A program made the translations under genes and the position numbers. From NCBI GenBank assembly GCA_027618475.1, contig JAQCEJ010000039.1, forward strand, positions 1 to 43,845: a DNA stretch of 43,845 bases, in the 5' to 3' direction. Shown piece after piece: positions 33,622-42,794 of this stretch. The notes beneath the pieces are model-generated. The model saw only the letters and a program-made list of their open reading frames with translations, had not been told where the DNA came from and searched no databases. This DNA is from Planctomycetota bacterium (lineage in GTDB: Bacteria > Planctomycetota > Planctomycetia > Planctomycetales > Planctomycetaceae). Position 1 is the stretch's first letter, and the number at the start of each line of letters is the position of its first letter.

Positions 33622-34635
33622 CTACGGCAATTGTTCCGGTTCAACAAGCGGGGGATCTCCTGAAAGTGTTTTTAAGAATGCCACAATGTCGCTAATTTCC
33701 GAAAAGCTTTGACCGGAGATAGGTACGATATCAAGTGGAAGCTCGTCCGGTGTTTTTCTTGGTACGCCTCGATAATAGAACGTGACAACGTCATCGAGTG
33801 TCTCCATCGATCCGTTATGCATATACGGGCCGGTATCGGCGATGTTGCGCAACGTGGGAGTACGGAATTTACCCTTGTCTTCGGGGTTCTGAGTCACCCC
33901 GGCGAGTCCGACATCACGAAACGAAACGCCAAGTCGATAAAACTTGCTGTCGCTGAGAAGCGGCCCATGATGGCATCGAATGCAGCCGGCCGCCCCTCTG
34001 AAGAGTTCCAACCCTCGAATTTCGTCGGCCTTCAAAGCGTTTTTGTCACCGGCAAGATAACGGTCGAATGGTGACGGTTTCGTGATCAACGTTCGCTGAA
34101 ATGCAGCCAGTGCTTTGGCAATTCCGTCGCGTGTGACCGTTGTACCGAAGACGTCTTGAAACTGACGCTTGTAACCGGAAATATCGTTCAGCTCTCGTTC
34201 GAGGTCATCGAGATTCTGGTTCATTTCGTCAGGGCTTGCGATCGGTTCCAACGCCTGCGCTTCGAGACTTTCCGCACGCCCATCCCAGAAATACCGCGTG
34301 TAGAACCCGACATTGAGAACAGTTTGTGTATTTCGGGCCAACCTCTTTTCATTATGACCTTTGGCTCGTGCGAGGCCGTCACCGAATGCCTTCTCGGGTA
34401 AATGGCATGTCGCACAACTCATCGTATTGTTTCCCGAGAGCCTGGGATCAAAGAATAATTGTTTTCCCAGCGACACTTTTGCTTCGGTGAAAGGGTTATC
34501 CTCGGGCGAGGGAATAGAACGTGGTAACGGAACGAGTTCCCGTTTGTTCTGCGAACGCTCTTCGGAGTGCAAAGACGTTGCTGCGAATAGCATAAAACCA
34601 ATCGATACAGGAATGTGAAAAATGCTCGTTCTCAT
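33622..34635 (-). CDS. Di-heme cytochrome c peroxidase (CCP/MauG family)
   Basis: The 337-residue exported protein has a signal peptide (about 1-24) and two c-type heme sites, CATCH at 74-78 and CIRCH at 218-222. It carries the usual LGKQLFFDPRLSGNNTMSCATCH lead, seen as FFDPRLSGN before the first heme, the RNTQTVLNV and FWDGRAESLEAQ segments, and PYMHNGSMETLDDVV near the end (distal heme ligand Met or His region). The family reduces hydrogen peroxide or, as MauG, oxidises protein or small substrates. ATG 34635 overlaps the stop of the esterase gene by four bases, so the two are coupled. Confidence 0.92.
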   Translation of the reverse strand: MRTSIFHIPVSIGFMLFAATSLHSEERSQNKRELVPLPRSIPSPEDNPFTEAKVSLGKQLFFDPRLSGNNTMSCATCHLPEKAFGDGLARAKGHNEKRLARNTQTVLNVGFYTRYFWDGRAESLEAQALEPIASPDEMNQNLDDLERELNDISGYKRQFQDVFGTTVTRDGIAKALAAFQRTLITKPSPFDRYLAGDKNALKADEIRGLELFRGAAGCIRCHHGPLLSDSKFYRLGVSFRDVGLAGVTQNPEDKGKFRTPTLRNIADTGPYMHNGSMETLDDVVTFYYRGVPRKTPDELPLDIVPISGQSFSEISDIVAFLKTLSGDPPLVEPEQLP

Positions 34636-36659
34636 TTCCAGTTCTCATCAAAGAATCCACAGAACACGACCGCCGGGTCGAAAAACAGATGGGGATCGGT
34701 CCGTTCGACAAGGTTGATGTCCGCCTTCAGAATCGCCCAGTCGCCCAACCGAGGGAAGAGCAGATAATTCACGGCAGAGAATTCAGCTTTGCCGAACGTA
34801 TGGCCCGTGTTAAGAACGATGTAATGCTCTCCCGTTTCGTCCAACGGGTTCGGCGCGATCAGGACGGGGACATGCCCTTGCGAAGGAGTCGTATGGTCGC
34901 GGATTTGCAGTGTGTCTTCAGTCCATTTTAGCGGCAATTGCGGAAGCAACCTGGCGATCCATGAATTAGAGCCGGGGTCGCCAAATAAGATGAGATGGCT
35001 GCCGGCCACATCTTCTGCCGTGACATCTACATCATCCACAATCAGCACGTCGCCGCGCATATACTGCCGCCAAGTCTCGCGAAATTGCATTAACCTCGCG
35101 TCGACCCAGGCTGTGTTTTGCGGAAACCACGGTTGTCCGGTGCCGCGCACACAGATAAATCGTGACGCGAAGGCATCGTCGATCGGTCCTTGCACGCCGG
35201 GGCGTTTCCCTTGTTTCAATGCGGGATCGTCATTGGAGATTTGATGCCATCCGTGTTCGTTCCGCGATAATATCACGTGAGGAGCCGGCGTGATTTCGAG
35301 CGTCTGACCGGCGATTCTGACTCGATCCAGTGGTTTACCAATTCGCTCGGCATCGATGGCCAGGCGATCGATGTTTTTTGACGAGGTGACGACCACCGTC
35401 ACCCGGTCGCCGTCAATTTCCAGCCCGGCTTCGATTTCGGCTCGCTCGTAATGCTTCTGTAGCCGCAGGAGTTTTATCCAATGGCACCGATTGTATTTCA
35501 GTGTCCATGTGACAAATCGAACGGTTTGTGGGAGATGTTCGAGCCCCTTATCCTCATATTCCCCGATCAGGCGCAACTGTTCGGCATGCACAGCGGGGTC
35601 GATGACGTGTCCGGTCCCCGGAGAAATCAAGTTGGTCATCGTCAGCCCTTCACGGGCTTGCGCATTTTTCATGAGCACATGGGCATCGAAAAAAATGTCC
35701 TTTTCTCCCATCGCCGCTATGGCAGGGACGACTCCCGCATTGGCGGCGTAATCGATCGAATCGAGCATATGCAGGACGCGCGACTGATATTCGGGAAGTT
35801 CGTTCACAACGATGAAGTTTCCGAGCGGCGTTTTCGAAAATTCGCGCGTATCGACATAGCCGCAGTAGGGGCCGATGGCGACAAATTTGTCAGGGTGTTT
35901 CAGTCCCAGATGCCAGGTTCCCGAGGCTCCCATCGACATCCCCCGCAGTACGATGCGGTCGCGATCGATGTTGTAGTTGCGGCAGGTCGCTTCGATCGCC
36001 TCAAAGACGTCGGTTTCTCCCCCCCAGCGATAACAGTTCTCGACGCGGCCGAGGGGATGAAGTTCGATGTAATTCACGTCGGGAGGGGGATCCTCTCCCA
36101 TAAATCGCTGCATGAAACGCAACTCGACCATTCCGACGGGACGTACACTGCCGTGCAAAACAACGTGCAATCGCATTGGTGTCGAGGGGTCGTACGACGC
36201 CGGCACGATTACCCCGTAGGGCTGAACCGAATCGTCGATATTCGAACGAAACCCGCGAATGACTTTGCCTTTTCGATCGGTCCAGGGGAATTTTTCGTTG
36301 GCAAGATGGCCGGCACGTTCCTTTCCGAGATCGAGACCTTGTTGAATGGCTCGTCGATCGGCTTCGGTATACGTATCGTTATAATCGAGTCCCCACTGGA
36401 CCGCGCGTCGGAAAATATCGACATCCGCCCAGAAATCCGATTTCTGCGGATTGGGGGTGATGAGCATATCGCGCAATTGATTCAACGATGATTGAAATTC
36501 GCGACGCATTTCAATCGTCAAGGGTATTGGTTCTTCGCCGGCCGATGCGGGAACATCGTAAAATGCTGGTGTAGCAATCACGATCGCTGTCCAGATGACA
36601 GAAACAACAAATCGTCGTCGCTGCGAATCGAATTTCTCAGACATCGCGACAAGGCTCAT
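34632..36659 (-). CDS. Exported alpha/beta hydrolase (esterase / prolyl-oligopeptidase-like)
   Basis: The 675-residue protein begins with a basic segment and a signal-peptide-like helix (FVVSVIWTAIVIATPAFYDV, then ASAG). The hydrolase core has HVVLHGSVRPVG, an oxyanion-loop region, the nucleophile elbow GMSMGASG with Ser242, and a late GTGHVID with the likely catalytic His. A C-terminal beta-rich domain with DVTAEDVAGSHLILFGDPGSNSW follows. Planctomycete relatives are annotated as putative esterases or peptidases; the substrate is unknown. The frame is open up to 36776, but those 39 residues are Arg-rich and look like upstream DNA; ATG 36659 is used. It is the first gene of a long minus-strand run and is divergent from the dehydrogenase/cytochrome gene. 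Confidence 0.82.
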   Translation of the reverse strand: MSLVAMSEKFDSQRRRFVVSVIWTAIVIATPAFYDVPASAGEEPIPLTIEMRREFQSSLNQLRDMLITPNPQKSDFWADVDIFRRAVQWGLDYNDTYTEADRRAIQQGLDLGKERAGHLANEKFPWTDRKGKVIRGFRSNIDDSVQPYGVIVPASYDPSTPMRLHVVLHGSVRPVGMVELRFMQRFMGEDPPPDVNYIELHPLGRVENCYRWGGETDVFEAIEATCRNYNIDRDRIVLRGMSMGASGTWHLGLKHPDKFVAIGPYCGYVDTREFSKTPLGNFIVVNELPEYQSRVLHMLDSIDYAANAGVVPAIAAMGEKDIFFDAHVLMKNAQAREGLTMTNLISPGTGHVIDPAVHAEQLRLIGEYEDKGLEHLPQTVRFVTWTLKYNRCHWIKLLRLQKHYERAEIEAGLEIDGDRVTVVVTSSKNIDRLAIDAERIGKPLDRVRIAGQTLEITPAPHVILSRNEHGWHQISNDDPALKQGKRPGVQGPIDDAFASRFICVRGTGQPWFPQNTAWVDARLMQFRETWRQYMRGDVLIVDDVDVTAEDVAGSHLILFGDPGSNSWIARLLPQLPLKWTEDTLQIRDHTTPSQGHVPVLIAPNPLDETGEHYIVLNTGHTFGKAEFSAVNYLLFPRLGDWAILKADINLVERTDPHLFFDPAVVFCGFFDENWK

Positions 36660-36676
36660 GGTAGGTTTTTCTTTAG

Positions 36677-36704
36677 CGTATAAAGATCGTTTTATTCTTG
36701 TCGA
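36677..36704 (-). promoter_or_regulatory. Candidate promoter of the esterase-led operon
   Basis: On the minus strand TCGACA (36704-36699) is followed by 16 bases and TATACG (36682-36677). The -35 matches consensus at five of six positions, the -10 at four. The start codon is 18 bases beyond the -10 box, so the leader would be short. Confidence 0.35.
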
Positions 36705-36918
36705 ACGGGGGCGATCAGTTGGTCGTCCGGATCTGCGAGCGTGGCGCGACGACGTGTGGATGTCAAGGGATACCAAATTCGTTTGTTAGAAATCGATTCT
36801 CAGGCATGGCTTGAAGATAGACTCGCGACCTATCAGAATGGGACATTCAAATAAGATTGCTCGCTGTCATCGATTAATATCCCTCCAGAGTCTTTTTACC
36901 GTTCGCGTGGAGTTATTC

Positions 36919-39900
36919 ATGTCATTTTCGACCAGAAGTTTCATCAATGTTGTGACGGCTTGCTTTGTGATTGCGATGGCATGCCGGACGAAAACCTCGT
37001 TCGCACAAGGTGAGAAGCCTTTTCCCGCTGAAGAAGCGGCACGGACGATCACTCTGCCGGAAGGTTTTCACGCCACCGTTGTCGCCGAAGAACCGGACGT
37101 CGTCCAGCCGATCGCCTTCACATTCGACGGTAAGGGGCGATTGTGGGTCGTGGAAGGAATGACCTACCCCTCTTGGATGGATGGCGGAACGCTGCACGAC
37201 CGCATCATTATTCTCGAAGACAAAGATGGCGACGGTCACGCCGAAACGCGAACTGTCTTTTATGATGAAGGAATGAACTTCACTGGTATCGAACTCGGCT
37301 TCGGCGGTGTCTGGATCTGTGCCACGCCGCATTTGTTGTTCATCCCCGATCGCAATAGAGATGACATTCCCGACGGACCCCCTGAAGTCGTGCTGGATGG
37401 CTGGGACGAAAAAGCACGGCACAACATGTTCAACGCGCTGCGCTGGGGGCCGGATGGCTGGCTTTACGGCTGCAATGGCATTCTCTCGAACTCGAAAGTA
37501 GGACGACCTGATGCGCAGGATGACGACCGCGTTGAACTCAACTGCGGCGTCTGGCGGTATCATCCCTCAAAACAGATTGTCGAGGCGGTTGCACACGGGA
37601 CGACTAACCCCTGGGGACTCGACTTCGACGAATACGGGCAGATGTTTATCACGAATTGCGTCATCAAACATTTGTTTCATGTCGTTCCCGGCGCTCACTA
37701 CGACCGCATGTTCGGGCAGGGAGTCAATTCGCATGTCTATTCGCTGATCGAAAGTTGTGCCGACCATCGTCACTGGGGCGAAGGGCACTGGACTGATTCG
37801 CGCGGCGGTATCGGCGAACACGATGGGCCCGGCGGAGGTCATGCTCACGCCGGTTGCATGGTCTATCTCGGCGATAACTGGCCGGCGGAATATCGCAACA
37901 CATTATTCACCTGCAACATTCACGGCCAGCGTCTGAATAACGACATTCTGGAACGCGATGGGTCGGGATACGTCGCTCACCACGGCAAGGATTTCCTCAA
38001 ATTTGCCGACCCGTGGTATCGCGGCCTTGAAATGAAATACGGACCCGATGGGAGTGTCTATCTCACCGACTGGTCGGACATCGGCGAATGCCACGACTAC
38101 GACGGCCACATTGCCCGCGACAACGGTCGGATCTACAAAATTACGTACGGTGAACCAACGCCAGCCAAGACCAATGTTTCGAGTCTCATCGATAGCGAAC
38201 TGGTAGAACTTCAATGGCACACTAATGAATGGTTCGTTCGTCAGGCACGTCACGAGTTGCAGCAACGGGCCGTGACTCGAACGCTTCGAAGAGATGTCTA
38301 TGAAGCTCTCCATGCCAAGCTGACATCCGAAGTTCCACTACCGCAGCGATTGAGAGCACTCTGGGCTTTGCATGTCACCCACGGATGCACTCAGGAAAAA
38401 CTGGCCGAACTGCTCGACGATGAGAGCGAGCACATTCGTTACTGGGCCGTCGTGCTCGAACTGGAAGATCATGATGCGTCGCCAAAGACCATCGAAAAAC
38501 TGTATCAGATGGCGGAAAGCGATCCGTCGCCGCTGGTCCGGCTCGCACTCGCCAGCGGGATGCAGCGCCTTGGCGACGATCAGCGCCGGGAACTCGTACG
38601 ACGATTATCGACGCATGAAGAAGATATCGACGATCACAATCTGCCATTGATGTTGTGGTATGGCGTCGAGCCGATGGTGATGTCGGATATAGACGGCGCG
38701 ATGAATTTGATGCATTCGTCGCAGATTCCACTCCTGAGAAAACATATCGCCCGCCGCATGACGATCGATACGCTTTCTGCCACAGCCGAGAATGATTCCC
38801 ATGAAACGCCACTCAATCGACTTGTGAAATTTCTCGCGTCTGAAAACAATCCGGATGTTCAACGTGATGCTCTGTTGGGGATAGCCGAAGCGCTGGAAGG
38901 CCGGCGCGACGTACCGATTCCGGCGTCGTGGTCGACGCTCGTGAAGTCGATCGATGCGGGTTCGTCCGACGTTGCCAAAGAATCGGCCCTGACGCTCTCG
39001 GTTACGTTCGGCGATCCTCGGGCATTGAAAATTCTTCGCACGCGCGTCGCCGACGAATCGCTCGACACCGAGACGCGTTCACGTGCATTGAAAACGCTCG
39101 TTCGCAAGCACGATCGCGAGACGTCGCTGCTGATGCAGAAGTTGCTCAAACAGTCGAATTCGGCAAAACGGGGGACGCTGCGCAGCGAACTGTTGCGAGG
39201 TCTTGCCGTATATGACGATGCCGCCATTCCCACGATTATTCTGAAGGGATATTCCTCGTATTCCGATGCAGAACGACAGGATGCCATTAACACGCTTGCC
39301 GTCCGTCCCGAATGGTCGAGGATGTTACTTCAAGCCGTTGAAAACAAGACAATTCCCCCACGTGATATCAGCACGGTGACGGCCCGGCAGATTTATGAAT
39401 TGAAGGACGCTGAAATTCAGAAACTGTTGAGCGAGGTCTGGGGCGACTTGCGCGATACGTCGAAGGAAAAGCAAGAGCTTATCGCTCAGTACAAATCGCA
39501 ATTGACTCCTGACGTGGTGATGCAGGCCGATCGTTCCAACGGTCGGGCTGTCTTTACGAAAACTTGCGCGGGATGTCACAAGCTCTTCGATACCGGCCGG
39601 GCCGTCGGCCCCGAGTTGACGGGGGCTCAGCGCAACAACATCGATTATCTGCTCACCAACCTGCTCGATCCGAGTGCCAATGTCAGCCGATCGTACCTGT
39701 TGAATATTATTGTCACGACCGACGGTCGAGTCTTGAACGGCGTCGTCCAGCAGGAGTCGCCGAATACGATCACACTGCTGACCGCGAACGATACGATCAT
39801 AGTCTCGACGGCGGATATCGATGAGCGCGTGCAGGCTCAGGTCTCGATGATGCCGGAAGGAATGCTCGGAAAATTATCGGAAATCGAAGTTCGCGACCTG

Positions 39901-39957
39901 ATCGGTTATCTTGCTGGCGCTGAGCAAGTCCCTTTGCCCGATGAGACCGGGAAATAG
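36919..39957 (+). CDS. PVC-type membrane-bound dehydrogenase / HEAT / cytochrome c protein (TIGR02604-TIGR02603)
   Basis: The 1012-residue exported protein has a signal peptide (about 1-30), then a beta-propeller sugar-dehydrogenase-like domain (about 35-400; TLPEGFHATVVAEEPDVVQP, KGRLWVVEGMTYPSW, EDKDGDGHAETRTVF, YLTDWSDIGECHD). A HEAT-repeat-like helical region follows (about 430-850), then a C-terminal c-type heme domain with CAGCH at 883-887 and a closing MPEGMLGKLSEIEVRDLIGY. This architecture is abundant in planctomycetes and is thought to oxidise sugars or polysaccharide parts in the periplasm; the substrate is unproven. GGAG six bases before ATG 36919 settles the start; the frame is open upstream to 36811. 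Confidence 0.93.
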   Translation: MSFSTRSFINVVTACFVIAMACRTKTSFAQGEKPFPAEEAARTITLPEGFHATVVAEEPDVVQPIAFTFDGKGRLWVVEGMTYPSWMDGGTLHDRIIILEDKDGDGHAETRTVFYDEGMNFTGIELGFGGVWICATPHLLFIPDRNRDDIPDGPPEVVLDGWDEKARHNMFNALRWGPDGWLYGCNGILSNSKVGRPDAQDDDRVELNCGVWRYHPSKQIVEAVAHGTTNPWGLDFDEYGQMFITNCVIKHLFHVVPGAHYDRMFGQGVNSHVYSLIESCADHRHWGEGHWTDSRGGIGEHDGPGGGHAHAGCMVYLGDNWPAEYRNTLFTCNIHGQRLNNDILERDGSGYVAHHGKDFLKFADPWYRGLEMKYGPDGSVYLTDWSDIGECHDYDGHIARDNGRIYKITYGEPTPAKTNVSSLIDSELVELQWHTNEWFVRQARHELQQRAVTRTLRRDVYEALHAKLTSEVPLPQRLRALWALHVTHGCTQEKLAELLDDESEHIRYWAVVLELEDHDASPKTIEKLYQMAESDPSPLVRLALASGMQRLGDDQRRELVRRLSTHEEDIDDHNLPLMLWYGVEPMVMSDIDGAMNLMHSSQIPLLRKHIARRMTIDTLSATAENDSHETPLNRLVKFLASENNPDVQRDALLGIAEALEGRRDVPIPASWSTLVKSIDAGSSDVAKESALTLSVTFGDPRALKILRTRVADESLDTETRSRALKTLVRKHDRETSLLMQKLLKQSNSAKRGTLRSELLRGLAVYDDAAIPTIILKGYSSYSDAERQDAINTLAVRPEWSRMLLQAVENKTIPPRDISTVTARQIYELKDAEIQKLLSEVWGDLRDTSKEKQELIAQYKSQLTPDVVMQADRSNGRAVFTKTCAGCHKLFDTGRAVGPELTGAQRNNIDYLLTNLLDPSANVSRSYLLNIIVTTDGRVLNGVVQQESPNTITLLTANDTIIVSTADIDERVQAQVSMMPEGMLGKLSEIEVRDLIGYLAGAEQVPLPDETGK

Positions 39958-39992
39958 CAGCGTTTCATTCGGTCGTATCACCGATTTCGCGA

Positions 39993-41015
39993 TCAGTATT
40001 CACCGAGAACTTCTCTACCGTCACGTGTGCCCAGGGCCCGCCAGACATTAAGGTCGATGTTTTCGGTGATCGACTTGGATGACCCATCCATCATGACAAC
40101 CTGCACGATTCCCTCGTGAGCGCTTCGCGAAGTGATGAAGGCATAACTGGGGCTTCCCGCAGATCCATTCTTACCTTCCTGCCACGAATTATAATCCATC
40201 TCGGAGTAGGTCATTCCTGACACCGTCAATGGCACTTGTGAGTTTGGAGGCAGCGTGACGGTGAAGCCCGTATGATGCACACGACCGTCGGGCCATTCGG
40301 TGTGTCCGGTATTTTTGAATTCTCCCCCTGACGCGGCGATCGCAGCGGCCTCGCTGGAATTCGAGGGTATCGTGACCGTCGACGGGCCGCCGTTGCGTTG
40401 ATACGGTGTCCAGGCTTTGACTTCTGCGGCCATCAACGTATGGGATGACCCGTCGGTCGCGTCTCGGAAGGTGAGTTTCGCGTTGGGGTAGAACAGACCG
40501 TTCCCTCCACTGCCGGTTGTTGGCGAATAGACGAACCATGTGCCGTAATTGAAGCCATAGTTGGTAGGGAAAAGTATCGGCTTTCCCCCGCCGGGATCAC
40601 GGGATAAATCGCTGCCGGGGTCGCTGGGGCAGGCATAGACGGGGATTTTCAGACCGCTGATCGCGTGCTGAAAATCCCAGGCGACGGTCAGGTCGACGAC
40701 GTTGAACAGGTTGCCCTGATCGAGATGGGGGAGAATACGGCCTGTCACACCCCACGATCCGTTATTGCCTGTCGCCGTCACCGACACGTCGACACAGGCT
40801 CCGGGAGGCAGGAAGTTATGCACATCGATATAATTGTGCAACGCCAGTCCAATCTGCTTGAGATTGTTTTTGCATTGGGTTCGGCGTGCCGCTTCACGCG
40901 CCTGCTGCACTGCAGGCAACAAGAGTGCGATCAGAATCGCAATGATCGCGATGACCACCAGCAGTTCGATCAGCGTGAACCCGCTCCGGCGGAGGGAAAA
41001 GGGGGGACAAGGCAT
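39993..41015 (-). CDS. DUF1559 protein with prepilin-type N-terminus
   Basis: The 340-residue protein starts with a type IV prepilin/pseudopilin signal: [13 protein letters not shown], with the cleavage Gly12 and the conserved Glu17, then a hydrophobic helix running into [14 protein letters not shown]. The DUF1559 body follows, with [13 protein letters not shown] and a C-terminal H-x9-DG motif (His300, Asp310-Gly311). These proteins are found in dozens of copies in planctomycetes and are thought to be surface or secretion-related pseudopilins, possibly binding glycans; the role is unproven. It converges on the dehydrogenase/cytochrome gene 35 bases away and is divergent from the histidine kinase. 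Confidence 0.94.
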   Translation of the reverse strand: MPCPPFSLRRSGFTLIELLVVIAIIAILIALLLPAVQQAREAARRTQCKNNLKQIGLALHNYIDVHNFLPPGACVDVSVTATGNNGSWGVTGRILPHLDQGNLFNVVDLTVAWDFQHAISGLKIPVYACPSDPGSDLSRDPGGGKPILFPTNYGFNYGTWFVYSPTTGSGGNGLFYPNAKLTFRDATDGSSHTLMAAEVKAWTPYQRNGGPSTVTIPSNSSEAAAIAASGGEFKNTGHTEWPDGRVHHTGFTVTLPPNSQVPLTVSGMTYSEMDYNSWQEGKNGSAGSPSYAFITSRSAHEGIVQVVMMDGSSKSITENIDLNVWRALGTRDGREVLGEY

Positions 41016-41161
41016 GGTTTCTCATTCGTGTTGGTGATGGAGGCTGGAAATTAGAATGGTCGGCCATCACGATCCATGGTCCACTGCAAATGATGTTCCC
41101 ACGTTAAGTTTTCGTAAAATTCAGCATTTTCAAGTATCCATTGCACTGAGGGACGTTTCTG

Positions 41162-41201
41162 GTGGCGAAATAGTCGTCTTTTTCGGCGAGACTTTCGCCA
41201 C
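41162..41201 (+). repeat. Inverted repeat in the leader of the two-component operon
   Basis: GTGGCGAAA (41162-41170) and TTTCGCCAC (41193-41201) pair perfectly over 9 bp around a 22-base loop. A smaller alternative is GGCGA with TCGCC (41185-41199). Confidence 0.55.
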
Positions 41202-41235
41202 TGTGACTGAAGGTGGCGTCTTCTTCGGAGGGGCG

Positions 41236-41272
41236 GTACATTGAAATCAGCAATGACCTGATTTCAATGTAC
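41236..41272 (+). repeat. Perfect 15-bp inverted repeat before the histidine kinase gene
   Basis: GTACATTGAAATCAG (41236-41250) and CTGATTTCAATGTAC (41258-41272) are perfect inverted copies with a 7-base loop, ending 63 bases before the GTG start. No T run follows, so it is not a standard terminator; an operator for a dimeric regulator or an RNA control element is more likely. Confidence 0.7.
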
Positions 41273-41335
41273 ACACCGAATAGATTCGAGCGAAAATGCT
41301 CTTCCGTATCGTTGCTCACTTGAGGTAATGAATTC

Positions 41336-42757
41336 GTGCGCTGGCCGATCCGTAATCAAATCCTGATTCCGTTTGTCGTCATTCAGTGTACGTCGCTGGC
41401 AATTATAGTCAGTTCATCGGCGTGGATCGCGGTCCGGCAGGTCGAAGAGGATCTCAACATTCGCTTGAATAATGTGCTCGACACACTCGAAGCCTCGAGT
41501 TTTCCCTTAACGCCAACGGTTCTCGATCAACTTCATCCTCTCTCGGGGGCCGATTATGTCGTTCTCGATTCTCAGAATCATGTTCTTTCTGCAACTCTGA
41601 CGGGAATTTCAACCGGCTTAATCGAAGAGATCATCGCCAACAACCAGCAAGCGAATGCGATGTATGTATTGCGTCACGACGTTGTGACCGTTAACGGTGA
41701 GCGATTCTTCGTCGGCAAAGCGAATCTGAAAGGGCGAGCCAATGCGGGGGGGGTGATCGTGCTCTATCCCGAAAAAAGCTGGGAGATGGCTCGCTGGGAG
41801 GCGTTGTCTCCCCCGCTGACCATCGGTGCGGGCTTGCTCTTCCTTACGTTTGTTGCCTCCGTCGCCATCGCACGTAAGTTAGGGAACCGTATTCTTCGCG
41901 TGCAGCACCAGGTCTCGCGCATCGCCGGCGGGGACTTCGAGCCGATCGACATTTCGTCGATTGACGACGAGCTGAAAGACCTGTCGCTCAGCGTCAATCG
42001 CATGTGCATCGCACTCGAAGAATCGTGGGATCGGCTCCGCGAGACCGAACGGTCGCAACTCGTATCGCAGATCGTCGGCGGGATCGCTCATCAATTGCGA
42101 AATGCAATTACCGGCGCCCGCATTTCGTTGCAAGTTCATCGTGGACGGTGTCCTAAACAAGATGATGAAGCGATCGACGTCTCGCTTAAACAACTGACAT
42201 TGATGGAAGAACAGATCAAAGGCCTCCTACGGCTGACGCGCGGCGAGTCCCGTACAGCGTTTGCGGCCTCTGTCGGCGAAATTCTCGAAGAAATTCTGGC
42301 GATGGTTGCGCCGATTTGCCTGCACAAGAAAATCGAATTGCAGTTTGGCGGAGAAACCATCGCCGCGAAAGTGCCGGATGCCGACGCTCTGCGTGCCGCT
42401 TTGCTCAATCTGATTATGAATGCCATCGAGGCGTGCGGGCCTCACGGCCGAGTCGACGTCGTGTCACGGGAAGTGTCGGACCAGGTGGTGATCGAGGTTA
42501 GCGACAACGGCCCCGGAATTCCCACCGAGCTTGAAACCGAGATTTTTCAACCTTTTTTCTCGACGAAATCCGAGGGAATCGGCCTCGGACTCGCGCTGGC
42601 GCGGCAAGCGGCGATCGATTGCAAAGGGACGTTATCTCTACACCAGTCTGATGGATGGACCACATTTCGATTGACTTTGAAACCGATGGTTACAAATGAT
42701 GGAACACTCAGCCGGGCTGAAATTCAGGGGATTGCCGATTCGGTACGTGCCACGTGA
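41336..42757 (+). CDS. Membrane sensor histidine kinase
   Basis: The 473-residue protein has a first membrane helix (about 10-33), an extracytoplasmic sensor region (about 34-155), a second helix (about 158-182), a HAMP linker, and a kinase core. The phosphorylated His252 lies in GGIAHQLRNAITG; the ATP-binding domain shows the N box NLIMNAIEA, the G1 box DNGPGIP, the F box FQPFFSTK and the G2 box GIGLGLA. This is the NtrB/AtoS/ZraS-like class that partners sigma-54 activators. The GTG start follows a GAGG about 10 bases upstream; no ATG is in frame nearby. The response regulator gene begins 37 bases downstream. The signal sensed is unknown. Confidence 0.93.
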   Translation: MRWPIRNQILIPFVVIQCTSLAIIVSSSAWIAVRQVEEDLNIRLNNVLDTLEASSFPLTPTVLDQLHPLSGADYVVLDSQNHVLSATLTGISTGLIEEIIANNQQANAMYVLRHDVVTVNGERFFVGKANLKGRANAGGVIVLYPEKSWEMARWEALSPPLTIGAGLLFLTFVASVAIARKLGNRILRVQHQVSRIAGGDFEPIDISSIDDELKDLSLSVNRMCIALEESWDRLRETERSQLVSQIVGGIAHQLRNAITGARISLQVHRGRCPKQDDEAIDVSLKQLTLMEEQIKGLLRLTRGESRTAFAASVGEILEEILAMVAPICLHKKIELQFGGETIAAKVPDADALRAALLNLIMNAIEACGPHGRVDVVSREVSDQVVIEVSDNGPGIPTELETEIFQPFFSTKSEGIGLGLALARQAAIDCKGTLSLHQSDGWTTFRLTLKPMVTNDGTLSRAEIQGIADSVRAT

Positions 42758-42794
42758 TGGCCGCGCGATAAACTTCCGATAGAAACAAGCGAGT

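Larger units (their letters stand above)
41016..41335. other. 320-base divergent intergenic region
   Basis: The region separates the DUF1559 gene (-) from the histidine kinase gene (+). It holds two strong inverted repeats (41162-41201 and 41236-41272). TAAAAT at 41115-41120 could be a -10 box but has no good -35. No sigma-54 -24/-12 site is evident. A 71-codon minus-strand frame (41104-41319) crosses both repeats and is not supported as a gene. Confidence 0.5.

Noticed and set aside
35481-36491. 336-codon plus-strand open frame
   Set aside because: Antisense to the esterase gene with its GMSMGASG motif; a shadow of codon bias on the other strand.
36660-36776. 39-residue N-terminal extension of the esterase
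   Set aside because: Arg-rich, without family character, and it would cover the candidate promoter; the signal peptide begins at the later ATG.
39969-39984. Small hairpin between the dehydrogenase/cytochrome gene and the DUF1559 gene
   Set aside because: Only about 5 bp of stem and no T run; not enough to call a terminator.
41104-41319. 71-codon minus-strand frame in the region before the histidine kinase
   Set aside because: It runs across two perfect inverted repeats and shows no family resemblance or ribosome site; more likely non-coding leader DNA.
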